NCBI GenBank assembly: GCA_049889535.1
Contig: JBMHDF010000013.1
Location: forward strand, 62,001 to 126,000
Length of the DNA: 64,000 nt
Direction: 5' to 3'
Source: JAYQKL01 sp049889535
GTDB lineage: Bacteria; Pseudomonadota; Alphaproteobacteria; RS24
Part shown: one piece after another, positions 42,294-51,626 of the stretch
Position numbering within the stretch: the stretch's first letter is position 1
Layout: each line of letters opens with the position of its first letter
Translations under genes and position numbers: made by a program
The notes under the pieces: model-generated
Seen by the model: the letters and a program-made list of their open reading frames with translations, nothing else
What the model was told of the DNA's origin: nothing
Database searches by the model: none

Positions 42294-43841
42294 ATGCTTC
42301 GATATATTAAATTGCTTCGTTTCGCCAGATTGCTGCTCGCACAAAACAGCCTTTTGCCGCCTGATTTCCATCAAAAAGCCCCGTTTTGGATACGGTTCGG
42401 GCGCAGTGTGCTGACCTTTGGCGCGCCAAATTTTGACCACCAAGAAAAAAGCCAGCGCGGGCAGGCGCTATCGCAAAGATTACAAACTTTGGGCCCGACC
42501 TATATCAAGCTGGGCCAGTCGCTGGCCACGCGGCCTGATATTATTGGGCTGGAATTGGCGCAGGATTTACACTATTTGCAAGATCAATTACCGCCCTTTC
42601 CAAACGCGCAAGTCGAAGCGCTGCTGGCTGACCAGCTTGATGTCCCTAAAGAAGCGCTGTTTGATGATTTTGAGGCGCCCATTGCGGCGGCATCCATTGC
42701 GCAAGTGCATCAGGCAAAGCTGAAAGACGGGCGCCGGGTCGCGGTTAAATTATTGCGGCCAGGCATTGAAAAAGAATTAGCCGAAGAATTGCGCAGTTTT
42801 TTCTTTTTGGCGCGGCTTGTAGAGCGTTTTGTGCCATCAGCGCGGCGCATCAGACCTGTCGCCTCAGTGCAAACATTAGCTGATAGTGTGCAGCTTGAGC
42901 TTGATTTACGCCTTGAGGCCGCCGCGCTCTCTGAAATGGGTGAGAATGTCGCTGGCGACCCTGATTTTACCGTGCCAGAGGTTATATGGGAAGGCACGGG
43001 GCGGCGCATGCTCACCATGCAATGGATGGATGGGACGAAACTGTCCGACATTGAGGGATTGAAAAAAGCCGGGCATAATTTGCCTGCTTTAGCCCGCAAA
43101 TTATTGCAAAGCTTCCTGACCCATGCCTTGCGTGATGGGTTTTTTCATGGCGATATGCATCAGGGCAATTTATTGGTCGATAGCCAAAGCAATCTTATCG
43201 GCATTGATTTGGGTATTATGGGGCGGCTTGACCCGGACAGCCGGCGTTTCCTTGCGGAAATTTTATATGGGTTTATCACCCGCGATTATCAAAAAATTGC
43301 TGATGTGCATTTTGAAGCTGGCTATGTGCAAAGCACTAAAAATAAAGATGCATTTGCGCAAGCTTTACGCTCGATTGGCGAGCCCATTAGCGGGCAAAAC
43401 GCTGACACCATTTCAATGGCGCGCTTACTGACCCAGCTTTTTGAGGTCACAGAACAGTTTGACATGGAAACCCAGCCGCAATTACTGCTATTGCAAAAAA
43501 CAATGGTCGTGGTGGAAGGCGTGGCGCGCAGTCTGGATCCAAAACTCAATATTTGGAGCATTGCCGAGCCTGTCGTGCGCGGCTGGCTGAATGATGAGTT
43601 AGGGCCGCAAGCGATAGTCAAAGACGCAGTCGGCGGCATCCAAAAAGCCAGCCGGCAATTGGCAAAACTCCCCGATACATTAGCGCTTGCTGAGCGCAAT
43701 CAAAAAGCGCTGGCAGGTATTTTGACAGAAAATGGCCTCAAGCTGCACCCTGATATGCTGGCCAATCAGAAAAGCGCCAAGCCAATTTGGCTGGCTATCG
43801 CTGCCACCGCAGGCTTAGCGCTAGCCGCGATTTTGCTCTAA
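42294..43841 (+). CDS. ubiB: Ubiquinone biosynthesis kinase-like protein UbiB
   Basis: 515 residues, atypical protein kinase-like ATPase (ABC1/UbiB/COQ8). The family's KxGQ motif is in YIKLGQSLATRPDI near 79, the Ala-rich loop in AAASIAQVHQAKL, then the catalytic Asp in FFHGDMHQGNLLV and metal Asp in GIDLGIMGRLD. A C-terminal membrane helix (PIWLAIAATAGLALAAILL) anchors it. It supports the coenzyme Q complex. Confidence 0.94.
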   Translation: MLRYIKLLRFARLLLAQNSLLPPDFHQKAPFWIRFGRSVLTFGAPNFDHQEKSQRGQALSQRLQTLGPTYIKLGQSLATRPDIIGLELAQDLHYLQDQLPPFPNAQVEALLADQLDVPKEALFDDFEAPIAAASIAQVHQAKLKDGRRVAVKLLRPGIEKELAEELRSFFFLARLVERFVPSARRIRPVASVQTLADSVQLELDLRLEAAALSEMGENVAGDPDFTVPEVIWEGTGRRMLTMQWMDGTKLSDIEGLKKAGHNLPALARKLLQSFLTHALRDGFFHGDMHQGNLLVDSQSNLIGIDLGIMGRLDPDSRRFLAEILYGFITRDYQKIADVHFEAGYVQSTKNKDAFAQALRSIGEPISGQNADTISMARLLTQLFEVTEQFDMETQPQLLLLQKTMVVVEGVARSLDPKLNIWSIAEPVVRGWLNDELGPQAIVKDAVGGIQKASRQLAKLPDTLALAERNQKALAGILTENGLKLHPDMLANQKSAKPIWLAIAATAGLALAAILL

Positions 43842-43948
43842 ATATTCCCCCCTGCTTAAAGCGCCAACATTATTTACTACAAAAAATAAGTGTAGATTAT
43901 CCAGACATACATGCTATATCAGCATATGAATTTTATTGAGGTTTCAAC

Positions 43949-45169
43949 ATGCACGGCTTACTTGCCCAAAAGCGTGTTTTATTGATTATTGGCGGCGGTA
44001 TCGCGGCCTATAAAACACCCGAACTTATCCGCCAGCTCAAAACGGCTGGGGCGGATGTGCGCTGTGTTCTAACATCTGGTGGGGCGCAATTTGTCACGCC
44101 GCTCACATTGGGCAGCGTTTCGGGCGAAAAAGTCTATGAAAGCCTGTTTGACCTGACCGACGAAGCTGAGATGGGGCATATTCGGCTTTCGCGTGAAGCA
44201 GATATTGTGCTGGTCGCACCAGCCACTGCCGACCTGATTGGTAAAATGGCGCAAGGGCTGGCAAATGATTTGGCGAGCACAGCTTTGCTTGCAACTGACA
44301 AGCCCGTCATGATAGCGCCTGCCATGAATGTTCAAATGTGGACGCATCCTGCCACAAAACGCAATATGCAGACATTGCGCCAAGATGGCATTGCCGTGAT
44401 TGGGCCAGAAACAGGTGATATGGCTTGTGGGGAAACAGGGCCTGGTCGCATGAGCGAGCCAGCAGATATTGTCGCCGCGATTATTGCCCAATTAGGGCCG
44501 CAAAAGCTATCTGGCAAAACGGCTTTAGTTACCGCTGGACCGACACATGAACCAATTGACCCTGTGCGCTATATTGCCAATCGCTCATCAGGCAAACAAG
44601 GTTATGCCATTGCCGAGGCACTGGCCACTTTAGGGGCAAAAACTGTGCTGATTTCAGGACCAACAAATCTTGACCCGCCTGCACGGGTGACTTTTAAGCA
44701 AGTTGAAACAGCGCGGGATATGCTCGCCGCCTGTGAAGAATATTTACCAAGCGATATCGCCGTGATGACCGCCGCCGTGGCCGATTGGCGTAGCACCAAT
44801 ACCACCCAATCCAAAATCAAAAAACAGGCAGGCGACACGCCGCCAGCGCTAGAGCTGACAGAAAATCCAGATATTCTGGCGCATTTAGCAAAGCATAATC
44901 AACGCCCGCATTTGCTCGTCGGTTTTGCCGCCGAGACCGATAAGATTATCGAACACGCTCAAGCCAAGCTGGCCCGCAAAGGCTGTGATTGGATTGTGGC
45001 CAATGATGTTTCACCAGAAACTGGTGTCATGGGCGGTGGCGAGAACACCGTGCATCTGATTGATGCGCAGGGTCATGAAGCTTGGGATAAAATGAGCAAG
45101 AAACAAGTGGCCCGCCAACTTGCGGATAAAATTGCCGCTTATTTTGACCGCCAAGACGCCGCCGAATAA
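43949..45169 (+). CDS. coaBC: Bifunctional phosphopantothenoylcysteine decarboxylase/synthetase
   Basis: 406 residues. N-terminal CoaC flavoprotein with IGGGIAAYKTPELIRQL, APAMNVQMW and the Cys lid DMACGETGPGRM; C-terminal CoaB with ALVTAGPTHEPIDPVRYI, NRSSGKQGYAIAEAL and AAVADWRS with the downstream catalytic Lys. It couples cysteine to 4-phosphopantothenate and decarboxylates it toward CoA. dut follows after 22 bases. Confidence 0.96.
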   Translation: MHGLLAQKRVLLIIGGGIAAYKTPELIRQLKTAGADVRCVLTSGGAQFVTPLTLGSVSGEKVYESLFDLTDEAEMGHIRLSREADIVLVAPATADLIGKMAQGLANDLASTALLATDKPVMIAPAMNVQMWTHPATKRNMQTLRQDGIAVIGPETGDMACGETGPGRMSEPADIVAAIIAQLGPQKLSGKTALVTAGPTHEPIDPVRYIANRSSGKQGYAIAEALATLGAKTVLISGPTNLDPPARVTFKQVETARDMLAACEEYLPSDIAVMTAAVADWRSTNTTQSKIKKQAGDTPPALELTENPDILAHLAKHNQRPHLLVGFAAETDKIIEHAQAKLARKGCDWIVANDVSPETGVMGGGENTVHLIDAQGHEAWDKMSKKQVARQLADKIAAYFDRQDAAE

Positions 45170-45191
45170 TTGCAAAAGTGAGGGCAACCAT

Positions 45192-45665
45192 ATGACACGC
45201 AAAATACAAGAAGTTGAAATCCCGATTATGCAGCTTGCTCATGCAAAGGGTCTCAAACTGCCATTTTATGCCAGCGCCGAGGCCGCTGGCATGGACTTGT
45301 TGGCCGCCATTGAAGACGGCGCGCCCTTAGAATTAGCAGCGGGTGAAAAGCTGATGGTACCAACTGGCCTAGCAATTGCTTTGCCATTTGGTTATGAAGC
45401 CCAAATTCGTCCCCGCTCTGGTTTGGCTGCCAAACATGGCATCACTGTTTTGAACAGTCCGGGCACAGTAGATAGTGATTATCGTGGCGAAGTGAAAGTC
45501 ATATTAATCAATCATGGCAAAGAAAGTTTCATCATTGAACGCGGCGAACGCATTGCACAAATGGTGATTGCACCTGTCACACAAGGCGTTTGGCAAGAGG
45601 TTGAGGAATTGCCCGAAACCGAACGCGGCGCAGGAGGCTTTGGGTCAACAGGCACCGCAAGTTAA
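45192..45665 (+). CDS. dut: dUTP diphosphatase
   Basis: 157 residues from ATG 45192; the longer frame to 45120 overlaps coaBC. All five trimeric dUTPase motifs can be seen: AGMDLLAAI, PRSGLAAKHGI, GTVDSDYRGEVKV, GERIAQMVIAP and GAGGFGSTG. It removes dUTP and gives dUMP. The coaBC-dut order is well conserved in proteobacteria. Confidence 0.96.
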   Translation: MTRKIQEVEIPIMQLAHAKGLKLPFYASAEAAGMDLLAAIEDGAPLELAAGEKLMVPTGLAIALPFGYEAQIRPRSGLAAKHGITVLNSPGTVDSDYRGEVKVILINHGKESFIIERGERIAQMVIAPVTQGVWQEVEELPETERGAGGFGSTGTAS

Positions 45666-45670
45666 TATTT

Positions 45671-46117
45671 ATGCTGCATTTATCTCGTAAACAAATTCTG
45701 GCTTTGGAATCGGTGCTCGATGTCGCGCTCCATGCCCGCCCTGACCCTGTGCAGGCCCGCGATATTACGGACCGTCAAAATGTGCCACAGCGCTATCTCG
45801 AGCAGATTATGCAGGCATTGGTAAGGGCCGATATTTTGCGCGGTGTGCGCGGCCCAAAAGGCGGCTATCGGCTCGCGCGCGAAAGACGGCGTATCATGGT
45901 TGGTGACATTATTCGGGTCATCGCAAAACTTGAAAATAATGAGGAAGAGAGCGGCCAGATAAACGGCTCATTTGGCGCGGGGTTAACTCAAGGGCTGACC
46001 GATCATCTTCAGGCTGAGTTAATGGAAAAACTCGACAAAACGTCTATTGCGGAACTTTGTGAGACTGTTCATAGTGAACAAAAAGCCATAACCAGTAATC
46101 CGGATTTTAATATTTAA
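45671..46117 (+). CDS. Rrf2 family transcriptional regulator
   Basis: 148 residues. Winged helix at the N-terminus: LALESVLDVALHARPDPVQ, NVPQRYLEQIMQALVRADILR and GVRGPKGGYRLAR are the Rrf2 helix and wing signatures. The three-Cys cluster of IscR/RirA/NsrR is absent (only one Cys, in LCETVHS), so it likely does not hold an Fe-S cluster and is closer to CymR. Placed 30 bases upstream of cysK, it may control cysteine synthesis. Confidence 0.88.
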   Translation: MLHLSRKQILALESVLDVALHARPDPVQARDITDRQNVPQRYLEQIMQALVRADILRGVRGPKGGYRLARERRRIMVGDIIRVIAKLENNEEESGQINGSFGAGLTQGLTDHLQAELMEKLDKTSIAELCETVHSEQKAITSNPDFNI

Positions 46118-46147
46118 TATCATATCCAGCGTTTTCGAGGAGGAGCA

Positions 46148-47092
46148 ATGGCAGGGCGAGGCAAAATTTACAATAACATTACTGAAACCATTGGCGATAC
46201 ACCCTTGGTGCGCTTGCAGCGCTTACCTAAAGAAGCGGGGGTGAAAGCTGATATTTTACTCAAGCTTGAATTTTTTAACCCCATGTCCAGCGTTAAAGAC
46301 CGGATAGGGGTGGCGATGATTGAGGCGCTTGAAAATCAGGGCCTGCTCAATGAAAAATCTGTCATTGTTGAGCCAACATCTGGTAATACGGGCATTGCGC
46401 TGGCTTTTGCTTGCGCGGCCAAAGGCTATAAGTTGATTTTATGCATGCCCGAAAGCATGTCGATAGAACGCCGCAAAATGTTACTCATACTCGGCGCGCA
46501 TCTGGAATTAACGCCTGCTGAACAAGGCATGAAGGGCGCGATTACCAAAGCCGAAGATTTGCTAAATGAATTGGACAATGCGGTGATGCCGCAGCAATTT
46601 AATAACCCCGCCAATCCTCAAATTCATCGTGAAACCACGGCTGAAGAAATATGGACCGATACAGACGGCAAGGTTGATGTGGTGATTTCTGGTGTCGGCA
46701 CAGCAGGCACATTTACTGGTATTGGTAGCGTTTTAAAAGCGCGCAAAGAAAGCCTTAAAATGGTTGCAGTTGAGCCAGAGGACAGCCCTGTTTTATCGGG
46801 CGGCCAACCTGGCCCGCATAAAATTCAAGGTATCGGGGCGGGCTTTGTGCCAGGTAATCTTGAAGAAAGCCTGATTGATGAAGTGTTAACCATCGGCAAT
46901 GAAACCGCTTTTTCCACTGCGCGCAAAGCCGCCCAGCAAGAAGGTATTGCGGGCGGCATTTCTTCTGGCGCGGCCATTGCGGCGGCCTTAGAAATTGGCG
47001 CCCGACCAGATATGGCGGGCAAAACAATTGTCGCCATTATTCCAAGTTTTGCCGAACGCTATCTTTCCACTGCGTTATTTGAAGGGCTGTAA
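46148..47092 (+). CDS. cysK: Cysteine synthase
   Basis: O-acetylserine sulfhydrylase, 314 residues, PLP fold type II. PLP lysine K50 in NPMSSVKDRIG, substrate loop PTSGNTGIALAFA, GVGTAGTFTGIGS for the phosphate cup, and EGIAGGISSGAAIAAAL at the end. A GAGGAGGAG site sits 4-5 bases before the ATG. Makes cysteine from O-acetylserine and sulfide. moeB-like gene follows after 5 bases. Confidence 0.95.
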   Translation: MAGRGKIYNNITETIGDTPLVRLQRLPKEAGVKADILLKLEFFNPMSSVKDRIGVAMIEALENQGLLNEKSVIVEPTSGNTGIALAFACAAKGYKLILCMPESMSIERRKMLLILGAHLELTPAEQGMKGAITKAEDLLNELDNAVMPQQFNNPANPQIHRETTAEEIWTDTDGKVDVVISGVGTAGTFTGIGSVLKARKESLKMVAVEPEDSPVLSGGQPGPHKIQGIGAGFVPGNLEESLIDEVLTIGNETAFSTARKAAQQEGIAGGISSGAAIAAALEIGARPDMAGKTIVAIIPSFAERYLSTALFEGL

Positions 47093-47097
47093 GAATC

Positions 47098-47910
47098 ATG
47101 CCCTTAACATCGGCACAGCTTGACCGCTATGCCCGACATCTGGTGCTCAAAGAAATAGGCGGCGCGGGGCAACAAAAACTCATGCAAGCCAAAGTGCTGG
47201 TGATTGGGGCGGGTGGTCTTGGCGCGCCCTTGCTCGCCTATTTGGCTGGCGCCGGTGTTGGCACATTAGGCATTATTGATGATGACACAGTCAGCCTGTC
47301 AAATCTGCAAAGGCAAATCTTGTTCCGCACCGACCAAATCGAAGTGGCGAAAACCGAAGCAGCAGAAAAATATTTATCGGCGCTCAACCCTGACTGCTCA
47401 ATCCAAAGCTATCCGCAACGCTTAACCGCGCAAAACGCGCTTGAGTTGATTTCACAATATGATGTGATTGCCGATGGCAGCGATAATTTTGCCACGCGGC
47501 TATTGGTCAATGATGCCTGCTATTTTGCAAAGAAACCTCTAATTTCTGCGGCTGTTGGGCGTTTTGAAGGGCAGTTAAGCTGCTTTAAAGCCTTTGAAAC
47601 AGACCCGCAAGGCAACCCCAACCCCTGCTATCGTAGTCTGGTACCTGAAAACCCCAATAGTGCTGATGACAATCTGGACAGTTGCGCGGAATTGGGTGTG
47701 GTCGGCGCGCTGACAGGGATTATGGGCAGCTTGCAAGCGCTTGAGGTCATAAAAGAAATCACCGGCGCTGGCGAAAATCTGGTCAGCAAATTATTGATTT
47801 ATGATGGCCTCACCCATAAAAGCCGGATTGTGTCGCTAGCATGGGACCCCGAAAACCCCCTCAATGGCACAAAACCAACACTGAAAGATTTATCGCATCA
47901 TCAAGATTAG
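47098..47910 (+). CDS. MoeB/ThiF-type adenylyltransferase lacking zinc cysteines
   Basis: 270 residues, E1-like fold. GAGGLGAPLLAYLAGAG at 38-54 and the Arg/Asn/Lys ATP-binding set (NLQRQILF) are intact, as is ADGSDNFATR. The loop Cys (C196, DSCAELGV) is kept. The four zinc ligands of MoeB are mostly missing: CYRS (177-180) in place of CxxC and DPENPLNG (250-257) in place of a CPVCG-type motif. It activates the C-terminus of a small sulfur carrier such as ThiS or MoaD, probably here with cysteine-derived sulfur. Confidence 0.85.
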   Translation: MPLTSAQLDRYARHLVLKEIGGAGQQKLMQAKVLVIGAGGLGAPLLAYLAGAGVGTLGIIDDDTVSLSNLQRQILFRTDQIEVAKTEAAEKYLSALNPDCSIQSYPQRLTAQNALELISQYDVIADGSDNFATRLLVNDACYFAKKPLISAAVGRFEGQLSCFKAFETDPQGNPNPCYRSLVPENPNSADDNLDSCAELGVVGALTGIMGSLQALEVIKEITGAGENLVSKLLIYDGLTHKSRIVSLAWDPENPLNGTKPTLKDLSHHQD

Positions 47911-48920
47911 GTCAGCGCAAAGCTCGGCAGGACGCGGTCTGGTGGGCGGTGACCATCGGCAAAAGTGCGAATATTAATCAACACTTTCTCGCCCATTTGG
48001 GCGCGGCCTTCAACTGTTGCCGAGCTCATATGCGGCAGCAAAATAACATTCTCAAATTGCAGCAAACGCGGATTAACAGCTGGCTCTCGCTCAAACACAT
48101 CAAGCCCCGCTCCCGCCAAATGCCCAGATGCCAGTGCATCAGCCAGAGCCGCTTCGTCCACGACTTTGCCACGACTGGTATTGATTAAATAAGCCCCCGC
48201 CTTCATCCCGGCCAATCTTTCAGCATTGATTAAATGCGTGGTTTCAGGCGTGTGCGGGCAATTGAGCGAGACAATATCAACCTCCGCTAAAAGCGCGTCA
48301 AGCGTATCGCAATAATGCGCTTTTGTTTCGGCCTCAATATCTTGATGCAGGCGGTTACGATTGTGATAATGCACTTCCAAACCAAAGGCTTGCGCCCGCG
48401 CCGCCACGGCTTGACCAATCCGGCCCATACCAATAATACCAAGCTTTTTGCCTGCCAGCCTGTGTCCCAACATCCAATTCGGCGACCAGCCAGAAAAACT
48501 GCCCGGAACACGCATCACGCGGTCACCCTCAACCATACGACGCGGCAAGGCTAAGATTAATGCCATTACCATATCGGCTGTGTCTTGGGTTAAAACACTA
48601 GGCGTATTGGTGACCGCAATACCTTTTTCATGCGCGGCATCAACATCAATATTATCAACCCCATTACCAAAATTAGCGATGAGTTTTAAATTTTCACCCG
48701 CCGCCGCAATCATCTCGGCATCAATTTTATCAGTCACTGTCGGCACTAAAACATCGGCCTGCTGCATGACTTCAATAATGTGCTGGCGTGAAAACGGATG
48801 GTCATCATAATTAAAATTGACCTGAAACAATTCAGCCATACGCGCTTCAATGGGCTGAGGTAATTTTCGCAATACCGCAACCTTTAAAGACCGACTATCT
48901 GTTTTTGACTCTGGCGACAT
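47907..48920 (-). CDS. D-2-hydroxyacid dehydrogenase (glyoxylate reductase type)
   Basis: 337 residues from ATG 48920 with AAAGGAAA upstream; the frame open to 48977 is not needed. Rossmann motif GMGRIGQAVAARA, the catalytic Arg in NTSRGKVVDEAAL, Glu in GLDVFEREP and His in LLPHMSSATVEG. This set is typical of glyoxylate/hydroxypyruvate reductases. The exact substrate is uncertain. Overlaps the MoeB-like gene end by four bases. Confidence 0.88.
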   Translation of the reverse strand: MSPESKTDSRSLKVAVLRKLPQPIEARMAELFQVNFNYDDHPFSRQHIIEVMQQADVLVPTVTDKIDAEMIAAAGENLKLIANFGNGVDNIDVDAAHEKGIAVTNTPSVLTQDTADMVMALILALPRRMVEGDRVMRVPGSFSGWSPNWMLGHRLAGKKLGIIGMGRIGQAVAARAQAFGLEVHYHNRNRLHQDIEAETKAHYCDTLDALLAEVDIVSLNCPHTPETTHLINAERLAGMKAGAYLINTSRGKVVDEAALADALASGHLAGAGLDVFEREPAVNPRLLQFENVILLPHMSSATVEGRAQMGEKVLINIRTFADGHRPPDRVLPSFALT

Positions 48921-49055
48921 ATAATTTCCTTTGTCTGATGTTTTATACATAGCAAAAAATAGCAAAATGAAAAGCATACAAAATTATTGCTGCACGCTTA
49001 TTTGATATTGAAAAAGTCATTGACCGAAAACGAACCTTGCTTATCAATATGAATT

Positions 49056-49598
49056 ATGGAACGCGTAACCACTTGGCGGCTGGTAAGTATTGTTGGGCTT
49101 TTAGGCCTCATGCTGGCGCTTTTCCCTTTGTCTTATATAAGTTTTGCTAATAATGACACGCGCATTATTGGGGAGAGCGGGCGTCCACTGCCGCGCTTTG
49201 TCAGTCTTAAATCAAATGAGGTAAATATTCGGCGCGGGCCAGGTAAAGAATATCCCATTTTATGGCAATTCCAGCGTCGGGGCCTGCCAGTTGAGATTAT
49301 TGCAGAATATGAACAATGGCGCCAAATTCGAGATTTCGAGGGCGCTGAAGGCTGGGTGCATGCACCGCTATTAAGTGGCCGGCGCAGTGTTGTCCTAAAA
49401 CAAACAGCCGAAGCCCACCCTTTGCGCACCGCCCCGGCATCGGATGCCCGGATGATTGCCCTGCTTCAACCCGGCCTTGTTGCCAGTTTAGAAGATTGCG
49501 AGGAGGGCTGGTGTGAAATTGATGTTGGCCCCTATGATGGCTGGGTGCCACGCGATTTGCTCTGGGGGCTATATGATTTTGAGTATCAGGATGATTAA
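49056..49598 (+). CDS. SH3-domain protein, membrane-anchored
   Basis: 180 residues. An N-terminal hydrophobic segment (LVSIVGLLGLMLALFPLSYISFA) is followed by a bacterial SH3 domain: VNIRRGPGKEYPILWQFQRRG and WRQIRDFEGAEGWVHAPLLSG, then a second SH3-like half ending GWCEIDVGPYDGWVPRDLLWG. Such proteins often bind cell wall peptides or act in the envelope. Located in the periplasm by inference. A large hairpin overlaps its stop. Confidence 0.82.
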   Translation: MERVTTWRLVSIVGLLGLMLALFPLSYISFANNDTRIIGESGRPLPRFVSLKSNEVNIRRGPGKEYPILWQFQRRGLPVEIIAEYEQWRQIRDFEGAEGWVHAPLLSGRRSVVLKQTAEAHPLRTAPASDARMIALLQPGLVASLEDCEEGWCEIDVGPYDGWVPRDLLWGLYDFEYQDD

Positions 49599-49625
49599 TC
49601 CCTGATACTCAAACTCACCTTTTTA
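49578..49625 (+). terminator. Hairpin overlapping the SH3-protein stop codon
   Basis: A perfect 13-bp stem, TTTGAGTATCAGG with CCTGATACTCAAA (49578-49590, 49601-49613), encloses a 10-base loop that includes the TAA stop. A CTTTTT tract follows at 49619. It is probably a terminator for the plus strand; the minus strand has no T run. Confidence 0.6.
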
Positions 49626-49627
49626 TC

Positions 49628-50221
49628 TTATGAAAAGTCAGCGCGTAATGAAGCAATGCTTTCAGCAGATAAAACTGTCATATGGCCATAATTCTCATGC
49701 TCGATACCAATAATGACTTTGACATCATCTTGTCTAAAAGCAGCAATGCCTTGTTCAGAAACCGGAAAATGCAAAAAATGAACCGATGAGGTTTTGCCAT
49801 CGCTTGCGGTGCGCTCGGTTTCTTGCTCAGGCACGGCGAAAAATTTCTCGCCATTGACCTCAACATAAACCTTCATTTCAACATCGGTTAAAGTGCGCAA
49901 AATATCACCGCGACGCTTTTCGTCTTCAATTTCAAACATCAAAGTCGCAGTCAGCTCCTGCCCTTGCGGAATCATTGGATTATAGGCAGTCAGCTCATCT
50001 TCAAGCTGCTCATCACCGCCATTTTCAATGAAGAGCATTTCCTGAATTTGTGCGAGCATTGTATCGAAGTTTTCAAAATATAACGTTGCAAACGGCCCGA
50101 CATCAATACGGCGTGGGCGTTTAACATCTAAAATCTGGCTGCGCATCATTTTCCGGCACTGGGCATATTTGTCCAGTGGCATAATATCTTCTGCGGTTAC
50201 GCGTCTTTCGGCTATTGGCAT
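49628..50221 (-). CDS. DUF3501 family protein
   Basis: 197 residues. ITAEDIMPLDKY-like opening (VTAEDIMPLDKYAQCRK), VGPFATLYFENFDTMLAQIQEML, LTAYNPMIPQGQELTATLMFEI and IGIEHENYGHM are the conserved DUF3501 landmarks. No catalytic motif is known. The gene follows the CCG-domain Fe-S protein by 24 bases and is third in the rubrerythrin row, an arrangement I recall from other proteobacteria. It probably works with those two proteins. Confidence 0.82.
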   Translation of the reverse strand: MPIAERRVTAEDIMPLDKYAQCRKMMRSQILDVKRPRRIDVGPFATLYFENFDTMLAQIQEMLFIENGGDEQLEDELTAYNPMIPQGQELTATLMFEIEDEKRRGDILRTLTDVEMKVYVEVNGEKFFAVPEQETERTASDGKTSSVHFLHFPVSEQGIAAFRQDDVKVIIGIEHENYGHMTVLSAESIASLRADFS

Positions 50222-50245
50222 TTTTCTTTCCTTTAATTTTTCAAA

Positions 50246-51595
50246 TTACAGATTATAGGCCCGGGCGAACAGCTCCACTGGGTGGGCTGCCTCCGGCAAA
50301 CTGGCTTCAGGGTCAAGCATTTCAACCCCTTGAACAATATGTTTGGCGGCCAGCGGGCATTCAGACACCACGGCTTTGGTTTCCGCTTTTGCTACTTTGC
50401 GGAAAACTGGCTTTCCGACTTTCACGGCAAGATGGTGGGTTTCTTTCAGCACGCCAAATGTGCCGCCATGACCTGAGCAGCGTTCAATCACGTCAATTTG
50501 AGCCTCTGGAATGAGGCGCAATAAATCAGCCGCTTTTGGCCCCATATTTTGCGCCCGTGCGTGGCACGCCAAATGCACACTCACGCCGCCATCAAGCGGC
50601 TGCAAGCCTTCAGGCAAACCTTCATTAGATGCAATATCTACAATATATTCAGTGATATCGCGCGTCGCTTTCGACAAGGCCAAAACATTTTCATCATCTG
50701 GCAAAATAAGCGGCCATTCAAATTTGAACATCAAGCCACAAGAAGCTGTCAGTGTCACAATATCTTTGCCCGCATCAATTAAGGGGCGGAAATTAGCCGC
50801 TAGTTTTTTGGCCTGTTCTGCCACTTTGGCAATATTACCCTGCTCCAAAAACGGCATGCCGCAACAGCCCGGATAATCTGTGCTCACTGAAACGCCCAAA
50901 TGCGCCAAGACTTTTGCCGCCGCCTCACCAACGCCAGGATTGTTGTAATTAACCGCACAAGTCGCAAACAAAACCGCTTCACGGTCTTTGGCCAGCCCTT
51001 TAGGGTTTGGCGCCAGAGCACCAGTGGATAGAGCCTCTTCAGCGCGCTTCATAAATGTTTTACCAACAAATTTTGGCAGTTCGGCTTTTTTATCTATGCC
51101 AATTGTCGCTTCCATAATCGGGCGGGTGATTTTATTCTTTTTCGAGGCGCCCCAATTAGCGAGCGGCGCGACAGGGGCGGCCAACTTACCATTGCGGTCC
51201 ATTTGCGCGAGCTGGTTTTGAACAAAAGGCGGTTTGCCTTTTTCTTTCAACTCCACCGCGCGGTAACGCAACATAAGATGTGGAAAATCAAGATTAAATT
51301 CATGCGGCGGCACATAGGGGCATTTCGTCATGAAACACATATCGCACAATGTGCAGGCATCAATAATTGGAGCAAAATCCTTACTATCGACGCTATCCAA
51401 TTCACCGGTTTCTGAATCGTCAATCAGGTCAAACAGGCGTGGAAAGCTATCGCAAAGATTAAAACAGCGCCGACATCCATGACAGACATCCATTTGTCTG
51501 CGGGCTTCAGCATCAAGCGCGTCACGATCGTAAAATTCTTCCGAATGCCAATCAAGCGGATGGCGTATCGGCGCGTCTAAACTGCCTTCTTTCAT
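50246..51595 (-). CDS. Heterodisulfide reductase/GlpC-like Fe-S oxidoreductase
   Basis: 449 residues. Two 4Fe-4S motifs near the N-terminus: CHGCRRCFNLC (about 39-49) and CTLCDMCFMTKCP (about 81-93). Two CCG-type cysteine-rich domains follow: PGCCGMPFLEQGN near 245 and ERCSGHGGTFGVL near 380, where the second has Cys-Ser-Gly as in other GlpC/HdrB-like proteins. Predicted electron transfer to a thiol or rubrerythrin-linked acceptor. It is 78 bases downstream of rubrerythrin and could share its promoter. Confidence 0.85.
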   Translation of the reverse strand: MKEGSLDAPIRHPLDWHSEEFYDRDALDAEARRQMDVCHGCRRCFNLCDSFPRLFDLIDDSETGELDSVDSKDFAPIIDACTLCDMCFMTKCPYVPPHEFNLDFPHLMLRYRAVELKEKGKPPFVQNQLAQMDRNGKLAAPVAPLANWGASKKNKITRPIMEATIGIDKKAELPKFVGKTFMKRAEEALSTGALAPNPKGLAKDREAVLFATCAVNYNNPGVGEAAAKVLAHLGVSVSTDYPGCCGMPFLEQGNIAKVAEQAKKLAANFRPLIDAGKDIVTLTASCGLMFKFEWPLILPDDENVLALSKATRDITEYIVDIASNEGLPEGLQPLDGGVSVHLACHARAQNMGPKAADLLRLIPEAQIDVIERCSGHGGTFGVLKETHHLAVKVGKPVFRKVAKAETKAVVSECPLAAKHIVQGVEMLDPEASLPEAAHPVELFARAYNL

Positions 51596-51626
51596 CGATT
51601 TACTCCAAACAAATTAAGGGGGGTAT

